Origin: Modicisalibacter sp049808615
GTDB lineage: Bacteria; Pseudomonadota; Gammaproteobacteria; Pseudomonadales; Halomonadaceae
Length of the DNA stretch: 64,000 bases
Direction of reading: 5' to 3'
Assembly (NCBI RefSeq): GCF_049808615.1
Contig: NZ_JBNCAN010000024.1
Location: 11,718-75,717 of the forward strand
The translations under genes were made by a program, and so were the position numbers. Below the pieces are notes generated by a model that did not search any database, was not told the origin of the DNA, and worked only from the letters and a program-made list of their open reading frames with translations. Of the stretch, positions 1 to 8,623 are shown one piece after another. Each line of letters starts with the position of its first letter. Position 1 is the first letter of the stretch.

Positions 1-1
1 C

Positions 2-286
2 AATGTGCTCAAAGGAGAGATGAGTTTTATTGGTCCGAGGCCCGAGTCCATGGAACTTTCTTCATGGTATGAGAAAGACGTGCCTTTTTTCAGCTATCGA
101 CATATTGTACGACCAGGAATTTCTGGCTGGGCGCAAGTGGAGCAGGGGTATGCGGCAGAAGTGGATGGCATGACCGCGAAGTTGCAATATGACTTTTACT
201 ACATCAAGCATTTTTCGCTTTGGCTCGATGTGTTGATCGTATTCAAGACTATCAAGACGATCTTCACGGGGTTTGGGGCGCGATAA
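2..286 (+). CDS. Undecaprenyl-phosphate sugar-phosphate transferase, C-terminal part (5' end outside window)
   Basis: The window opens inside this gene: the frame is open from the first full codon to TAA at 284-286. The residues carry the signature of the bacterial sugar transferase family (WcaJ/WbaP/PglC type), KGEMSFIGPRPE followed by RPGISGWAQV, then a C-terminal hydrophobic stretch. Such enzymes sit in the inner membrane and load the first sugar-1-phosphate onto undecaprenyl phosphate. Its position ahead of glycosyltransferases and a polymerase fits an O-antigen or capsule locus. The sugar specificity cannot be read from this fragment. Confidence 0.9.
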   Translation, partial: NVLKGEMSFIGPRPESMELSSWYEKDVPFFSYRHIVRPGISGWAQVEQGYAAEVDGMTAKLQYDFYYIKHFSLWLDVLIVFKTIKTIFTGFGAR

Positions 287-322
287 CGCTCAGTAGCTGA
301 TTATGAAGCAGAGACAATAGAT

Positions 323-1495
323 TTGCGCACCTTGGTAATAGTAAGAAGTCTCAAAATAGGGGGCATGGAGCGTGTTGCTGTCAATCTGGCCGATGCTTTT
401 GCCGAGGCAGGCCATGAAAGTCATCTCATGGTGTATCGCAAACGCGAGAAGGGATTGGCTCCCGAGCATCCAGATGTAAAGATTCACGTATTTCCTCTAC
501 GCTGGATACAGCGTTTGACGGGGCTCGGGCTCCTGATAGAGCTGATTTCACGCCTATTGCTTAACCCGTTGATCCGCCGTTCGCATTTCGTATGGACGGG
601 GTTTTTAGGGGGGTACTTATTGAAGGCGTGGCTTTGGCGATTCGAACGACAACATGGGCGTCTTGATCGCATCATATTTCGTGGCCTAGGGACCTTCGAG
701 CTTGTCTGGAGCTACCGTGACGATCGGGCAAGATTCGTCATGGAAAACAATCTGCCGATTCAAGAGACGTCCTGGAAGCAGAAGCTGTTTGCCAGATGCC
801 TGTTTCCGGGCAAGCATCTTGTCGCTGTGTCACGAGGTGTGGCTGATAATATTCGCTTAAGCCTGGAGCAATGGAATGTTCGACCTGCGTCGTTATCAAT
901 CATCGTCAATCCTTGCCCTGTAGCGAGAATTCGCCAGCGAATGCAGGAAGATGAGCCGGCATTGCCTTCGCAACCCTACATCGTCAATGTGGCACGTTTA
1001 GTCACACAAAAGGATCATGATCTCCTGCTCAGGGCTTACGCGTCTGCGAATCCGCGCGAACTGCTTGTTATCGTGGGGGATGGGGCATTGCGAGAGACCT
1101 TGCAGAAGAAAGCCAAATCGCTAGGCGTTGCCGAGAAAGTGCTTTTTGTTGGGCAGCGTGACAATCCTTACCCTTGGATGCGTCATGCGCGACTGTTTGT
1201 CCTTAGCTCAATCGTGGAAGGCATGGGCATTGTGCTTACCGAGGCGCTTGCGTGTGGCACCCCGGTCATTTCCGTGGATTGTCCGGGGGGGATTCGCGAA
1301 GTGCTCAAGGGTGATCTTGAAAATGCAATTGCAGAACATAGCGAAGAAGGGCTCGCTGAAAAAATTCGACATTGTCTGCAAGGTCCAAAGCCGGTTGTTA
1401 ACGATGCATGGCTACAAGACTTCCTCCCATGTAAAGTGGTTGAACATTTTTTGGAGCACCAGCACGCTTGCAGCAATTTCAAGAATCAATGTTAG
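323..1495 (+). CDS. Glycosyltransferase family 4
   Basis: 390-residue GT-B enzyme. The N-terminal GGMERVAVNLADA segment is typical of GT4 acceptor domains, and the C-terminal nucleotide-sugar domain has NVARLVTQKDHDLLLRA and the E-x7-E motif EGMGIVLTEALACGTPV. It likely adds one sugar to the growing lipid-linked repeat unit on the cytoplasmic face. The start is a TTG at 323 with only a weak purine-rich stretch upstream, and no ATG lies in frame nearby, so the exact start is uncertain. It lies 36 bp after the initiating transferase and 31 bp before the polymerase gene, in one apparent operon. Confidence 0.9.
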   Translation: MRTLVIVRSLKIGGMERVAVNLADAFAEAGHESHLMVYRKREKGLAPEHPDVKIHVFPLRWIQRLTGLGLLIELISRLLLNPLIRRSHFVWTGFLGGYLLKAWLWRFERQHGRLDRIIFRGLGTFELVWSYRDDRARFVMENNLPIQETSWKQKLFARCLFPGKHLVAVSRGVADNIRLSLEQWNVRPASLSIIVNPCPVARIRQRMQEDEPALPSQPYIVNVARLVTQKDHDLLLRAYASANPRELLVIVGDGALRETLQKKAKSLGVAEKVLFVGQRDNPYPWMRHARLFVLSSIVEGMGIVLTEALACGTPVISVDCPGGIREVLKGDLENAIAEHSEEGLAEKIRHCLQGPKPVVNDAWLQDFLPCKVVEHFLEHQHACSNFKNQC

Positions 1496-1526
1496 AAAAA
1501 ATCAAAGCAACAGAACAGTAAATTCG

Positions 1527-2837
1527 ATGATTAGCAGTATTAATTTAGACGGTTGGCGACAAAAAAATTATTGGCTCGGCTGGCTGGCAATTTCAATTTA
1601 TGCGTTCTTCTGGCTGATTGATCTGGATATCTCCCGTGCCGGAGAATCACTGTTCATTCTCTGCTTTGTGATTGCCTGGTTTTCGGAACCTGACAAACAC
1701 CTTAAGCGACATAAAATATTCATACTATTATTAGTTTTTTTAGGTTTACAGATAGGCGTGTATTTTTTTGCTGCTGAGCGTTTCCCCGAATTTTCCGATA
1801 GCCAAGTAAAAGCGGGCCGGCACATGGCTAAGCTTTTTCTATGCATAGCGATAGCGTGGTGGCTAAAGGGATCGACTCGTTCGGTTTTATACTTGCTGGT
1901 CGTTTTATGTGCAGGTTTCTTTGCTTCTCTCGTATTCAACTCCAGTATTCTAGACTGGCAATTAGGGTTGAAGGGCTATCGCGTTGATTTTAGTTATAAG
2001 AATGCGCAGCATACGTCGGTCTACTTTGGGCTTTCATTATTTTTAGGTTTTTTTTGGTTGTTGCATTCGGTTTTTATAAAGGCGTCGTACTCAAAAACGG
2101 TCTTGGCGCTAATAATTACGGTTGTTTCTATTATCGGGGTTATCATCACTCAGACACGTGCTGTCTGGTTAGCGATTCCGGTCACGCTTTTTTGCGTAGC
2201 AATTATCGTGATATACACGAGCTTCAAGTCGGGTCGATTCAAGCTGTCTAAAGCCAAGATGACGGCAATATTACTAGGTTTTATGGTTGCAGCAGGATTA
2301 GGTGCTGTAGCATTCAAGCCGTTTATTGAGAAGCGGTTTGAAGAAGAGGAAAGGCAAGTAATCAGTTCCGCTATTCAAGGGAATATGGATGACATTTCTT
2401 ATAGCAGCATCGGCAATCGCTTACATACATGGACCTACGCTCTAGAAAAAATTGGCGAGCGACCGCTGACCGGCTGGGGGCCTCAGAGCCGTAAGCCCTT
2501 AATCGATGAGGGGCCTTTTCCAGACTGGATAAAAGATATGTATGGTCATTTTCATAATTCCTATATCGAAATTGCCTTGGCCTATGGTTTGATAGGCGTA
2601 CTGATTTTTGCCGTGCTTACCTTTTGTATTATTAGAGGCATCGTGAAATTGTCGAAGGCAAAGCATGATTTTCTTTTCCTGGGGTTGCTTTCCGCTTTTG
2701 TGTTTTTTGCGATAGTGAATTTTTTCGAATCCTATCTAATTTTTAGAACAGGCATGTATTTCTATATTTTGCTAGGTGGTATGGGATTGACCTTTTATCT
2801 ATTCGATGTGGATGCGAGAGATAAGCGGATCTCATGA
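1527..2837 (+). CDS. O-antigen polymerase/ligase family membrane protein (Wzy_C domain)
   Basis: 436-residue polytopic inner-membrane protein with about ten hydrophobic segments and a large periplasmic loop around residues 285-335. That loop contains IGNRLHTWTYAL, RPLTGWGPQS and GHFHNSYIEIALAYG, the pattern of the Wzy_C/O-antigen ligase family. It would polymerise repeat units or ligate the glycan to lipid A-core; sequence alone does not separate Wzy from WaaL. The frame is open further upstream over the GT4 gene, but ATG 1527 gives the expected hydrophobic N-terminus. The gene is clearly AT-richer than the rest of the window, as is usual for transferred O-antigen polymerases. Its stop overlaps the next start (ATGA). 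Confidence 0.85.
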   Translation: MISSINLDGWRQKNYWLGWLAISIYAFFWLIDLDISRAGESLFILCFVIAWFSEPDKHLKRHKIFILLLVFLGLQIGVYFFAAERFPEFSDSQVKAGRHMAKLFLCIAIAWWLKGSTRSVLYLLVVLCAGFFASLVFNSSILDWQLGLKGYRVDFSYKNAQHTSVYFGLSLFLGFFWLLHSVFIKASYSKTVLALIITVVSIIGVIITQTRAVWLAIPVTLFCVAIIVIYTSFKSGRFKLSKAKMTAILLGFMVAAGLGAVAFKPFIEKRFEEEERQVISSAIQGNMDDISYSSIGNRLHTWTYALEKIGERPLTGWGPQSRKPLIDEGPFPDWIKDMYGHFHNSYIEIALAYGLIGVLIFAVLTFCIIRGIVKLSKAKHDFLFLGLLSAFVFFAIVNFFESYLIFRTGMYFYILLGGMGLTFYLFDVDARDKRIS

Positions 2838-3742
2838 TCGATGTCGTTTTCTGTGCCGATGAAACCTATGCCAGGTACGGGGCCGTTGCGATGGCCTCCG
2901 CTATCGCGAACTGCTCGACACCGCATCAGCTTCACTTTCATTGGCTGACAACCGGCTTGAGTAACGAGACGCACGCCGGTTTGTACAAGCTTGCAGAAGA
3001 TGCTGGTGCCCGCATTGATATTCTCGAGCTAGACGAAACTGTTTCGAATGGGCTCGAGTTGGGCCGTTTTGGTGCTGCTTCATTACTACGTTTGACGATG
3101 CATCATTATCTTCCCAAGACGATTGAAAAATTGGTCTACCTGGATTGTGATGTGCTGGTCCTGGGCGATCTTGCTGAATTGTGGTCTATGCCTCTGGATG
3201 GATGCATCGCTGGTGCGGTCATGGATTTGTGTAATCCTAGAAACCTTGCTACTCGGAATGGCGTAGAGGATTATTTCAATTCAGGGATTTTGCTTGTCGA
3301 TTTGGATAAGTGGGCGATCAGAAATGTTGATGAGCAGGCTTTGACTTACATCAACGAGAAAAAAGATACACTAAAGCTTATTGATCAGGATGCGCTCAAT
3401 CACGTGTTGGCAAAGGATTGGAAGAGGCTTCCTATGGCATGGAACTTCCAGCCAACAGCGTATGCCGCGCAAGAAAAGGGGTATCACCATTTGCAGCCGT
3501 ATTCTTCCGAGCTGAAAGAGGCCGTTGAGCGTCCAAAAATCGTTCATTTCATTGGCTCGACGAAGCCTTGGCATCCTGGGTGTACTCATCCATTGCAAGA
3601 ACTCTTTGTATCGTATTCGCAAAGAACCCCTTGGCCCATCGATATGAAGGGACTGAAGAAGTCCTTGCCTCTCTCGCAGCGAATTCGCATGGCCTTACGG
3701 GCGCCCAAACTCCGTCGCCGACGAAAACTGACCCTGCGCTAG
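2834..3742 (+). CDS. Glycosyltransferase family 8 (LPS galactosyl/glucosyltransferase-like)
   Basis: 302 residues of GT-A fold. It starts MIDVVFCADETYARYGAVAMAS, and the metal-binding DxD lies in YLDCDVLVLGDLAELW at about residues 101-116. C-terminal features include YFNSGILLVDLDKW, LIDQDALN and the HFIGSTKPWH motif of GT8 retaining transferases (WaaI/WaaJ/RfaJ type). The ATG overlaps the stop of the polymerase gene by 4 bp, indicating translational coupling. The C-terminus is very basic (PKLRRRRKLTLR), typical of membrane-associated LPS transferases. Its end overlaps by 4 bp the convergent minus-strand GT4. Confidence 0.9.
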   Translation: MIDVVFCADETYARYGAVAMASAIANCSTPHQLHFHWLTTGLSNETHAGLYKLAEDAGARIDILELDETVSNGLELGRFGAASLLRLTMHHYLPKTIEKLVYLDCDVLVLGDLAELWSMPLDGCIAGAVMDLCNPRNLATRNGVEDYFNSGILLVDLDKWAIRNVDEQALTYINEKKDTLKLIDQDALNHVLAKDWKRLPMAWNFQPTAYAAQEKGYHHLQPYSSELKEAVERPKIVHFIGSTKPWHPGCTHPLQELFVSYSQRTPWPIDMKGLKKSLPLSQRIRMALRAPKLRRRRKLTLR

Positions 3743-4917
3743 ACAACACCGGCATTGCATTCTTTTTGGGGGCTATCGAAAATCAACGAGTTGAAAGAGG
3801 CTTCGAGTGCCGCGTACTGGTGTTCGTGGGAGTACTGGGTGGCGAGATGCGCGAGTCGATGCCCAAGCGCTTGTGGATCGTTGTTCAATACCGTTTCGAT
3901 ACGCAGAGCCCAGTCTTCGGGATCATAGGTATCGAGTACCAGTTCTCCGTACTGCTGCCCCTTGAGAAGTTCCGCTGCACCCGTCCAGGATGACACGATC
4001 ACCGGCGTGGCACAGGCCATTGCCTCGAGTACCACGCAGCCGAACTCTTCGATATGTGCCGGGAGCACAAAGAGATCAAGGGCACCATAGAGATGCTCGA
4101 CGTCCGCCACGGTCGTTCGCCAGATAAAGCGGCCATCGACGCCGAGCTCTTTTGTTTGTTGCTGATAAAGGCAGGCATCATCCTTGCCTATCACCAGAAA
4201 ACGGTAACGCTTGGGTAAGCGCTCATTCAGAAGGGCAGCGATCTTCACAAATCCGGCCACATTGCGTTTCTTGAAATTGCCGGACGTCACCAGACCCACG
4301 AGATACTCGTCTTCACCGACGCCCAACGCTGACCGCAGGGCGTGGCGTTCGCTCCTCGCTTTAGCAGGGTTGAATTGCTCGGCATCGTAACCTGGATAAC
4401 TTACCTCGAGTTTGTCATCGTCGATGCCGTAACGCGTCTTGAAGTCGTTGGCCATCATCTGCGAATTGGTCACGACACGCCGGAATCGATCCTGTTTCAA
4501 GACATGGTCGTGGATGGCGGCGACTTCATGTCCTTTGGGTAGCTCGCGGCCATGAATGCGCTTGCTGGCGAGATGGACACAGTTGTGCATATAAATGACA
4601 TCGTGACTCTCGGCGTCACCATGACTAACCAGCAGTGCGGGGTGGTGGCGTTTGCACCAGGCGTGGACTCGGTGATTGAACCAGAAGCGACGAAAGGCGC
4701 CCTTGAAAGGCCAGCGGTGGAGTCGAACGAGGTTGGCGCCATGCGCATCGATCAGGTCCGTATTGGCCTTTTCAGCCAATACGACGACGCTATAGCCCAT
4801 CCTGCTCAGGAGCGCCATCTGGTTGAACGCGATGCGCGAAGCCCCGGTGCTTTTTTCCACCTGACGTATGGCAATGGCTGCCACGGGCGGCTGGCTTGGT
4901 GGCTTGGAAGAGGGCAT
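3739..4917 (-). CDS. Glycosyltransferase family 4, paralogue A
   Basis: 392 residues. The GT-B C-terminal domain shows VTSGNFKKRNVAGFVKIA (donor-site start), LFVLPAHIEEFGCVVLEAMA with E-x7-E, and a late ATPVIVSSWTGAAELL. The N-terminus has AAIAIRQVEKSTGASRIAF and the middle has DVIYMHNCVHLAS. It is a clear paralogue of the gene at 10315-11472: both share the RQVEKSTGASR, YMHNCVHLAS, EVAAIHDHVL and SYPGYD blocks along their length. The two genes face the same way and bracket the dTDP-sugar cassette. The role is probably LPS core or O-unit glycosylation; the sugar is unknown. Confidence 0.88.
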   Translation of the reverse strand: MPSSKPPSQPPVAAIAIRQVEKSTGASRIAFNQMALLSRMGYSVVVLAEKANTDLIDAHGANLVRLHRWPFKGAFRRFWFNHRVHAWCKRHHPALLVSHGDAESHDVIYMHNCVHLASKRIHGRELPKGHEVAAIHDHVLKQDRFRRVVTNSQMMANDFKTRYGIDDDKLEVSYPGYDAEQFNPAKARSERHALRSALGVGEDEYLVGLVTSGNFKKRNVAGFVKIAALLNERLPKRYRFLVIGKDDACLYQQQTKELGVDGRFIWRTTVADVEHLYGALDLFVLPAHIEEFGCVVLEAMACATPVIVSSWTGAAELLKGQQYGELVLDTYDPEDWALRIETVLNNDPQALGHRLAHLATQYSHEHQYAALEASFNSLIFDSPQKECNAGVV

Positions 4918-5059
4918 CGTGGCTGTTCGCTTCTACCGGCAAGTGTAAGTTGACTCCGTAAGAGACACTATAGGCTATGGGCTACACGGGTCACTGACAA
5001 CCCAGAAACCTTTCAATTCAATAGTGCAGCGCCTGGAGCCTAGGCCTATCGTGTTTTAT

Positions 5060-6151
5060 ATGAATAGCGCTATAAAAACCATTCTCGTCACCGGCGGTGC
5101 CGGCTTTATCGGGTCGGCTGTGATTCGACATCTGATTGCTAACACCCAGTGTCGTGTCGTGAACGTGGACAAACTGACCTATGCCGGTAATCTTGAATCG
5201 TTGCGGTCGGTATCCGGTAGCGGTCGTTACACATTCGAGCAGGTAGACATATGCAGCAGGGAGGCGCTGGAGAGGGTGTTTGCCACACATCGACCCGATG
5301 CCGTCATGCACCTGGCCGCCGAAAGTCATGTCGATCGTTCCATAGACGGGCCAGCAGCCTTCATTGAAACCAATATTGTGGGTACTTATACGCTACTGGA
5401 TGTGGCCAAAAGCTACTGGCAGGGGCTGGATGTCGAGCGTAAAGCTGGATTTCGTTTCCATCATATATCGACCGATGAAGTATACGGCGATCTTGAAGGG
5501 CCTGAGGGATTGTTCGTCGAGACGACGCCTTACAGGCCAAGTTCGCCATATTCTGCCAGTAAGGCGAGCGCTGACCATCTCGTACGGGCTTGGCAACGCA
5601 CCTATGATTTCCCTGCGGTAGTGACCAATTGCTCCAATAACTACGGTCCCTATCATTTCCCGGAAAAACTTATCCCGCTGATGATTCTCAATGCCCTGGA
5701 AGGTAGGGAGCTTCCTATCTATGGAAAAGGCGAACAGGTGCGCGACTGGCTGTACGTGGACGACCATGCGCGTGCCCTTTGCCTGGTAATGAGCAATGGA
5801 AAAATCGGTGACACCTACAACATTGGCGGGCACAACGAGAAGCGGAATATCGATGTGGTACTGGCACTATGCGATTTACTGGAAGAGATGGCGCCAGACA
5901 AGCCAGTAGGCGTTGCGAACTACCGTGATTTGATTGTCTCGGTAAGCGATCGGCCCGGCCATGATCTTCGCTATGCCATCGATGCGGGAAAGATTCAGCG
6001 GGAATTGGGCTGGATACCTACCGAATCCTTTGAAAGCGGGCTTCGTAAGACGGTGAGCTGGTACTTGAGCAATCTGGATTGGTGTGAGAGGGCATTGAAC
6101 AACACCTATCAGCGTGAGCGCCTTGGTGCTGCAGGCGAGTGCAGGCCATGA
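5060..6151 (+). CDS. rfbB: dTDP-glucose 4,6-dehydratase
   Basis: 363-residue short-chain dehydrogenase-family enzyme that converts dTDP-glucose to dTDP-4-keto-6-deoxyglucose. It has the NAD-binding TGGAGFIGSAVIRHL at the N-terminus, the catalytic STDEVYGDL and the YSASKASADHL (YxxxK) motif, followed by NCSNNYGPYHFPEKLIPL, which is diagnostic of RmlB/RfbB. ATG 5060 puts the dinucleotide-binding motif about ten residues from the start, as in the family; an in-frame GTG at 5051 is the alternative. It begins a divergent unit from paralogue A, with 142 bp between them that hold a weak TTGACT at 4950. Its stop overlaps the rfbA start (ATGA). Confidence 0.95.
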   Translation: MNSAIKTILVTGGAGFIGSAVIRHLIANTQCRVVNVDKLTYAGNLESLRSVSGSGRYTFEQVDICSREALERVFATHRPDAVMHLAAESHVDRSIDGPAAFIETNIVGTYTLLDVAKSYWQGLDVERKAGFRFHHISTDEVYGDLEGPEGLFVETTPYRPSSPYSASKASADHLVRAWQRTYDFPAVVTNCSNNYGPYHFPEKLIPLMILNALEGRELPIYGKGEQVRDWLYVDDHARALCLVMSNGKIGDTYNIGGHNEKRNIDVVLALCDLLEEMAPDKPVGVANYRDLIVSVSDRPGHDLRYAIDAGKIQRELGWIPTESFESGLRKTVSWYLSNLDWCERALNNTYQRERLGAAGECRP

Positions 6152-7029
6152 AGGGTATCGTTTTGGCGGGTGGTAGCGGCACGCGGCTCTATCCCATCAC
6201 CTTGGGCATATCGAAGCAACTGCTGCCCATCTATGACAAGCCGATGATCTACTATCCGCTTTCCGTGCTGATGTTGGCGGGTATCCGCGATATTCTGATC
6301 ATCACCACGCCCGAGGACAATGACAGTTTCCTGCGCCTGCTTGGCGATGGTCATCAGTTCGGTATTGAGCTGAGTTACGCCATACAGCCGCAGCCTGACG
6401 GGCTTGCTCAAGCATTTATCATTGCTGAGGAGTTTATCGGCGATGATCGGGTCTGCCTGGTGCTGGGAGACAATGTCTTCTATGGGCAGGGATTCACACC
6501 CAAGCTGCTCGAGGTGGCAGAACGGCCTCACGGCGCCACGATATTTGGTTACCAAGTCAAGGACCCTGAACGTTTTGGTGTCGTTGAGTTCGATACCGAC
6601 CTGCGAGTCCTTTCCATTGAAGAAAAGCCGCTAAGACCCAGGTCTCACTTCGCCGTGACAGGGCTTTATTTTTACGATAACGATGTCGTGGCAATTGCCA
6701 AGCAGATTGCCCCGTCTCATCGCGGTGAACTGGAAATCACCAGCATCAACCAAGTCTATCTTGAGCGCGGCGATCTGAATGTCGAGTTATTGGGTCGCGG
6801 GTTCGCCTGGCTTGATACGGGCACTCACGAAAGCCTGCTGGATGCCGGTATGTTCGTACAAACCATCGAGCAGCGCCAGGGACTCAAGGTGGCATGCCTG
6901 GAGGAGATCGCATTTCTTCGCGGCTGGCTAACACGCGACGATTTAAAGCGACTGGCTGCCAAGCACAAGAAAAACGGCTATGGGCAATATCTCGAAAGTT
7001 TGATCGTCAATGAGCGCGGCAATGTCTAA
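6148..7029 (+). CDS. rfbA: Glucose-1-phosphate thymidylyltransferase
   Basis: 293 residues. The enzyme joins dTTP and glucose-1-phosphate to give dTDP-glucose, the first step of the dTDP-sugar pathway. The N-terminal GGSGTRLYPITLGISKQLL and YDKPMIYYPLSVLMLAGI are the nucleotide and sugar-phosphate sites of RmlA, and LVLGDNVFYG and AWLDTGTHESLLDA follow in order. ATG 6148 overlaps the rfbB stop and gives the canonical MKGIVLAGG start; the frame extends three codons further upstream. It is translationally coupled to rfbB and overlaps the start of the downstream glycosyltransferase. Confidence 0.96.
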   Translation: MKGIVLAGGSGTRLYPITLGISKQLLPIYDKPMIYYPLSVLMLAGIRDILIITTPEDNDSFLRLLGDGHQFGIELSYAIQPQPDGLAQAFIIAEEFIGDDRVCLVLGDNVFYGQGFTPKLLEVAERPHGATIFGYQVKDPERFGVVEFDTDLRVLSIEEKPLRPRSHFAVTGLYFYDNDVVAIAKQIAPSHRGELEITSINQVYLERGDLNVELLGRGFAWLDTGTHESLLDAGMFVQTIEQRQGLKVACLEEIAFLRGWLTRDDLKRLAAKHKKNGYGQYLESLIVNERGNV

Positions 7030-8053
7030 ACGGGTACTTCATGTCTGCTACATGGATAAATTCATTCCCGCGTTCATTGAACTGGTGCGTGATGACATCG
7101 ACAGCTCGAACAATCATTTTTACCTCATAGAAAATACGCCACGCTATTCTTACCGTGAAGGCAGTGATACCGAACAGCAGAGGGGTAAGCTCGGCTTTTT
7201 CAAGCTATATTTCCGAATGCGTCAATACGACCAGATAGTATTGCATGGGTTGTTCAACAAGTATGTGGTGCTGCTACTTGCATTGAGCCCCAAGCTGTTG
7301 AGCCGATGCTATTGGGTCATGTGGGGCGGTGATTTATACAGCTACAAGAATAAAAAGACGACATTGGAAAAAAGATTCATCGAGCGGTGCCGCCGCAAGG
7401 TCATTAAGAATATTGGGCATTTGGTAACCTATATTCCTGGCGATGTTGAGCTGGTGCGACAGTGGTACGCGGCTAAGGGCGAGTATGTCGAAAGCTTCGT
7501 GTATCCGAGCAATCTGTATAAGCCTTTGAAACTAAAAGAAGAGCCTTCGAGAAATACCAAGGTTACGGTGCTGGTGGGTAACTCGGCGAGTAAAAGTAAC
7601 GAGCATTTCGATGCGTTTGAGCGTCTGGCGGCTTTGCCTGGCGGTAATGCAAAAATTATCTGCCCGCTTTCTTATGGGAATGAAGAGTACGCATCAAAAG
7701 TCATCGAAGAAGGCAAAAGACTTTTTGGTGATGACTTCCTCGCGCTTACCGATTTTCTGCCGCTAGAGGAGTATCTGAAACTACTGAATGAGGTGGACAT
7801 TGCGGTCTTCGCCCATCGCCGCCAGCAGGCCATGGGCAATCTCATCACCTTGCTGGGGCTCGGCAAGAAAGTATACATGCGCAGCGACATCACTCCCTGG
7901 TCGATGTTTGAAAATCTGGGGGTCGACGTTTTCGATGTAGAGAATCTGAGCCTTTCGACGCTAGACGACGACACTGCCAGGCATAACCGGAAAATCATTG
8001 AGTCGTATTTTTCCAGGGAAAGACTGGTGCAACAACTCAAGGACATTTTATAG
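7022..8053 (+). CDS. wecF: TDP-Fuc4NAc transferase-like glycosyltransferase (family GT56)
   Basis: 343 residues resembling WecF/RffT, the enzyme that adds 4-acetamido-4,6-dideoxy-galactose to lipid-linked precursors of enterobacterial common antigen. Shared marks are WVMWGGDLYSYK (WGADLY in WecF), TVLVGNSASKSNEHFDAF (VLVGNSxxxSNEH) and AHRRQQAMGNLITLLGLGKKV (RQQxxG...LLxxG). Its place between rfbA and a wecE-type aminotransferase supports a dTDP-Fuc4NAc donor. Two in-frame ATGs exist, 7010 and 7022; both overlap the end of rfbA and neither has a strong ribosome site. The rest of an ECA locus is not seen here, so it probably serves O-antigen synthesis. Confidence 0.8.
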   Translation: MSKRVLHVCYMDKFIPAFIELVRDDIDSSNNHFYLIENTPRYSYREGSDTEQQRGKLGFFKLYFRMRQYDQIVLHGLFNKYVVLLLALSPKLLSRCYWVMWGGDLYSYKNKKTTLEKRFIERCRRKVIKNIGHLVTYIPGDVELVRQWYAAKGEYVESFVYPSNLYKPLKLKEEPSRNTKVTVLVGNSASKSNEHFDAFERLAALPGGNAKIICPLSYGNEEYASKVIEEGKRLFGDDFLALTDFLPLEEYLKLLNEVDIAVFAHRRQQAMGNLITLLGLGKKVYMRSDITPWSMFENLGVDVFDVENLSLSTLDDDTARHNRKIIESYFSRERLVQQLKDIL

Positions 8054-8059
8054 GGATTT

Positions 8060-8623
8060 ATGGCATATCTTACCCGAGAAGCGCTTGAGTCGCTGGGTTT
8101 CAAGAAACTCGGCAAGGACGTCAAGATAAGCGACAAGGCGAGTATCTACGATGCTGAGGCTATTGAAATAGGCGATCATTCTAGGATTGATGATTTTTGC
8201 GTGATATCCGGTAGGGTCAGCATTGGAAGATTCTGTCATATCTCCGCGCAATGCCTGGTGGCCGGGGGCCAGCCAGGGGTTTTCATGGCGGATTTCTGCG
8301 GTCTTGCTTATGGCACGAAAGTGTTTTCCCAGTCGGATGACTACAGCGGCGAGACCATGGTCAGCTCCCTGGTCGATAAGAAATACAAGAATGAGTTCTT
8401 CAGCCGCGTGGTGCTGGAAAAGCACGTGATCGTCGGCGCCGGATCGATCATCTTTCCCGGTGTGGAGGTCAAGGAAGGCTGCTCTATTGGCGCCATGACC
8501 TTGGTGAACAAGAGTACCCGTCCTTGGGGAATCTATTTCGGTAGCCCGGCTCGGCGTTTGAAGGATAGGAAAAAGGATATCCTTACCCTCGAAAGGCAAT
8601 TTCTGGAAGAGCGAAACGAATGA
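8060..8623 (+). CDS. Hexapeptide-repeat (left-handed beta-helix) acyltransferase
   Basis: 187 residues with isoleucine-patch hexapeptide turns (VKISDKASIYDAEAIEIG, SRIDDFCVISG, VSIGRFCHISA) and a C-terminal set (HVIVGAGSIIFPGVEV, CSIGAMTLVN) ending in FGSPARRLKDR, the usual finish of sugar O- or N-acetyltransferases. Lying between wecF and wecE, it is the likely N-acyltransferase for the 4-amino sugar made by WecE. In enterobacteria that step is done by WecD, a GNAT-fold enzyme, so a hexapeptide enzyme here is a non-orthologous replacement of the VioB/FdtC kind (inference). AGGGA precedes the ATG; its stop overlaps the wecE start (ATGA). Confidence 0.82.
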   Translation: MAYLTREALESLGFKKLGKDVKISDKASIYDAEAIEIGDHSRIDDFCVISGRVSIGRFCHISAQCLVAGGQPGVFMADFCGLAYGTKVFSQSDDYSGETMVSSLVDKKYKNEFFSRVVLEKHVIVGAGSIIFPGVEVKEGCSIGAMTLVNKSTRPWGIYFGSPARRLKDRKKDILTLERQFLEERNE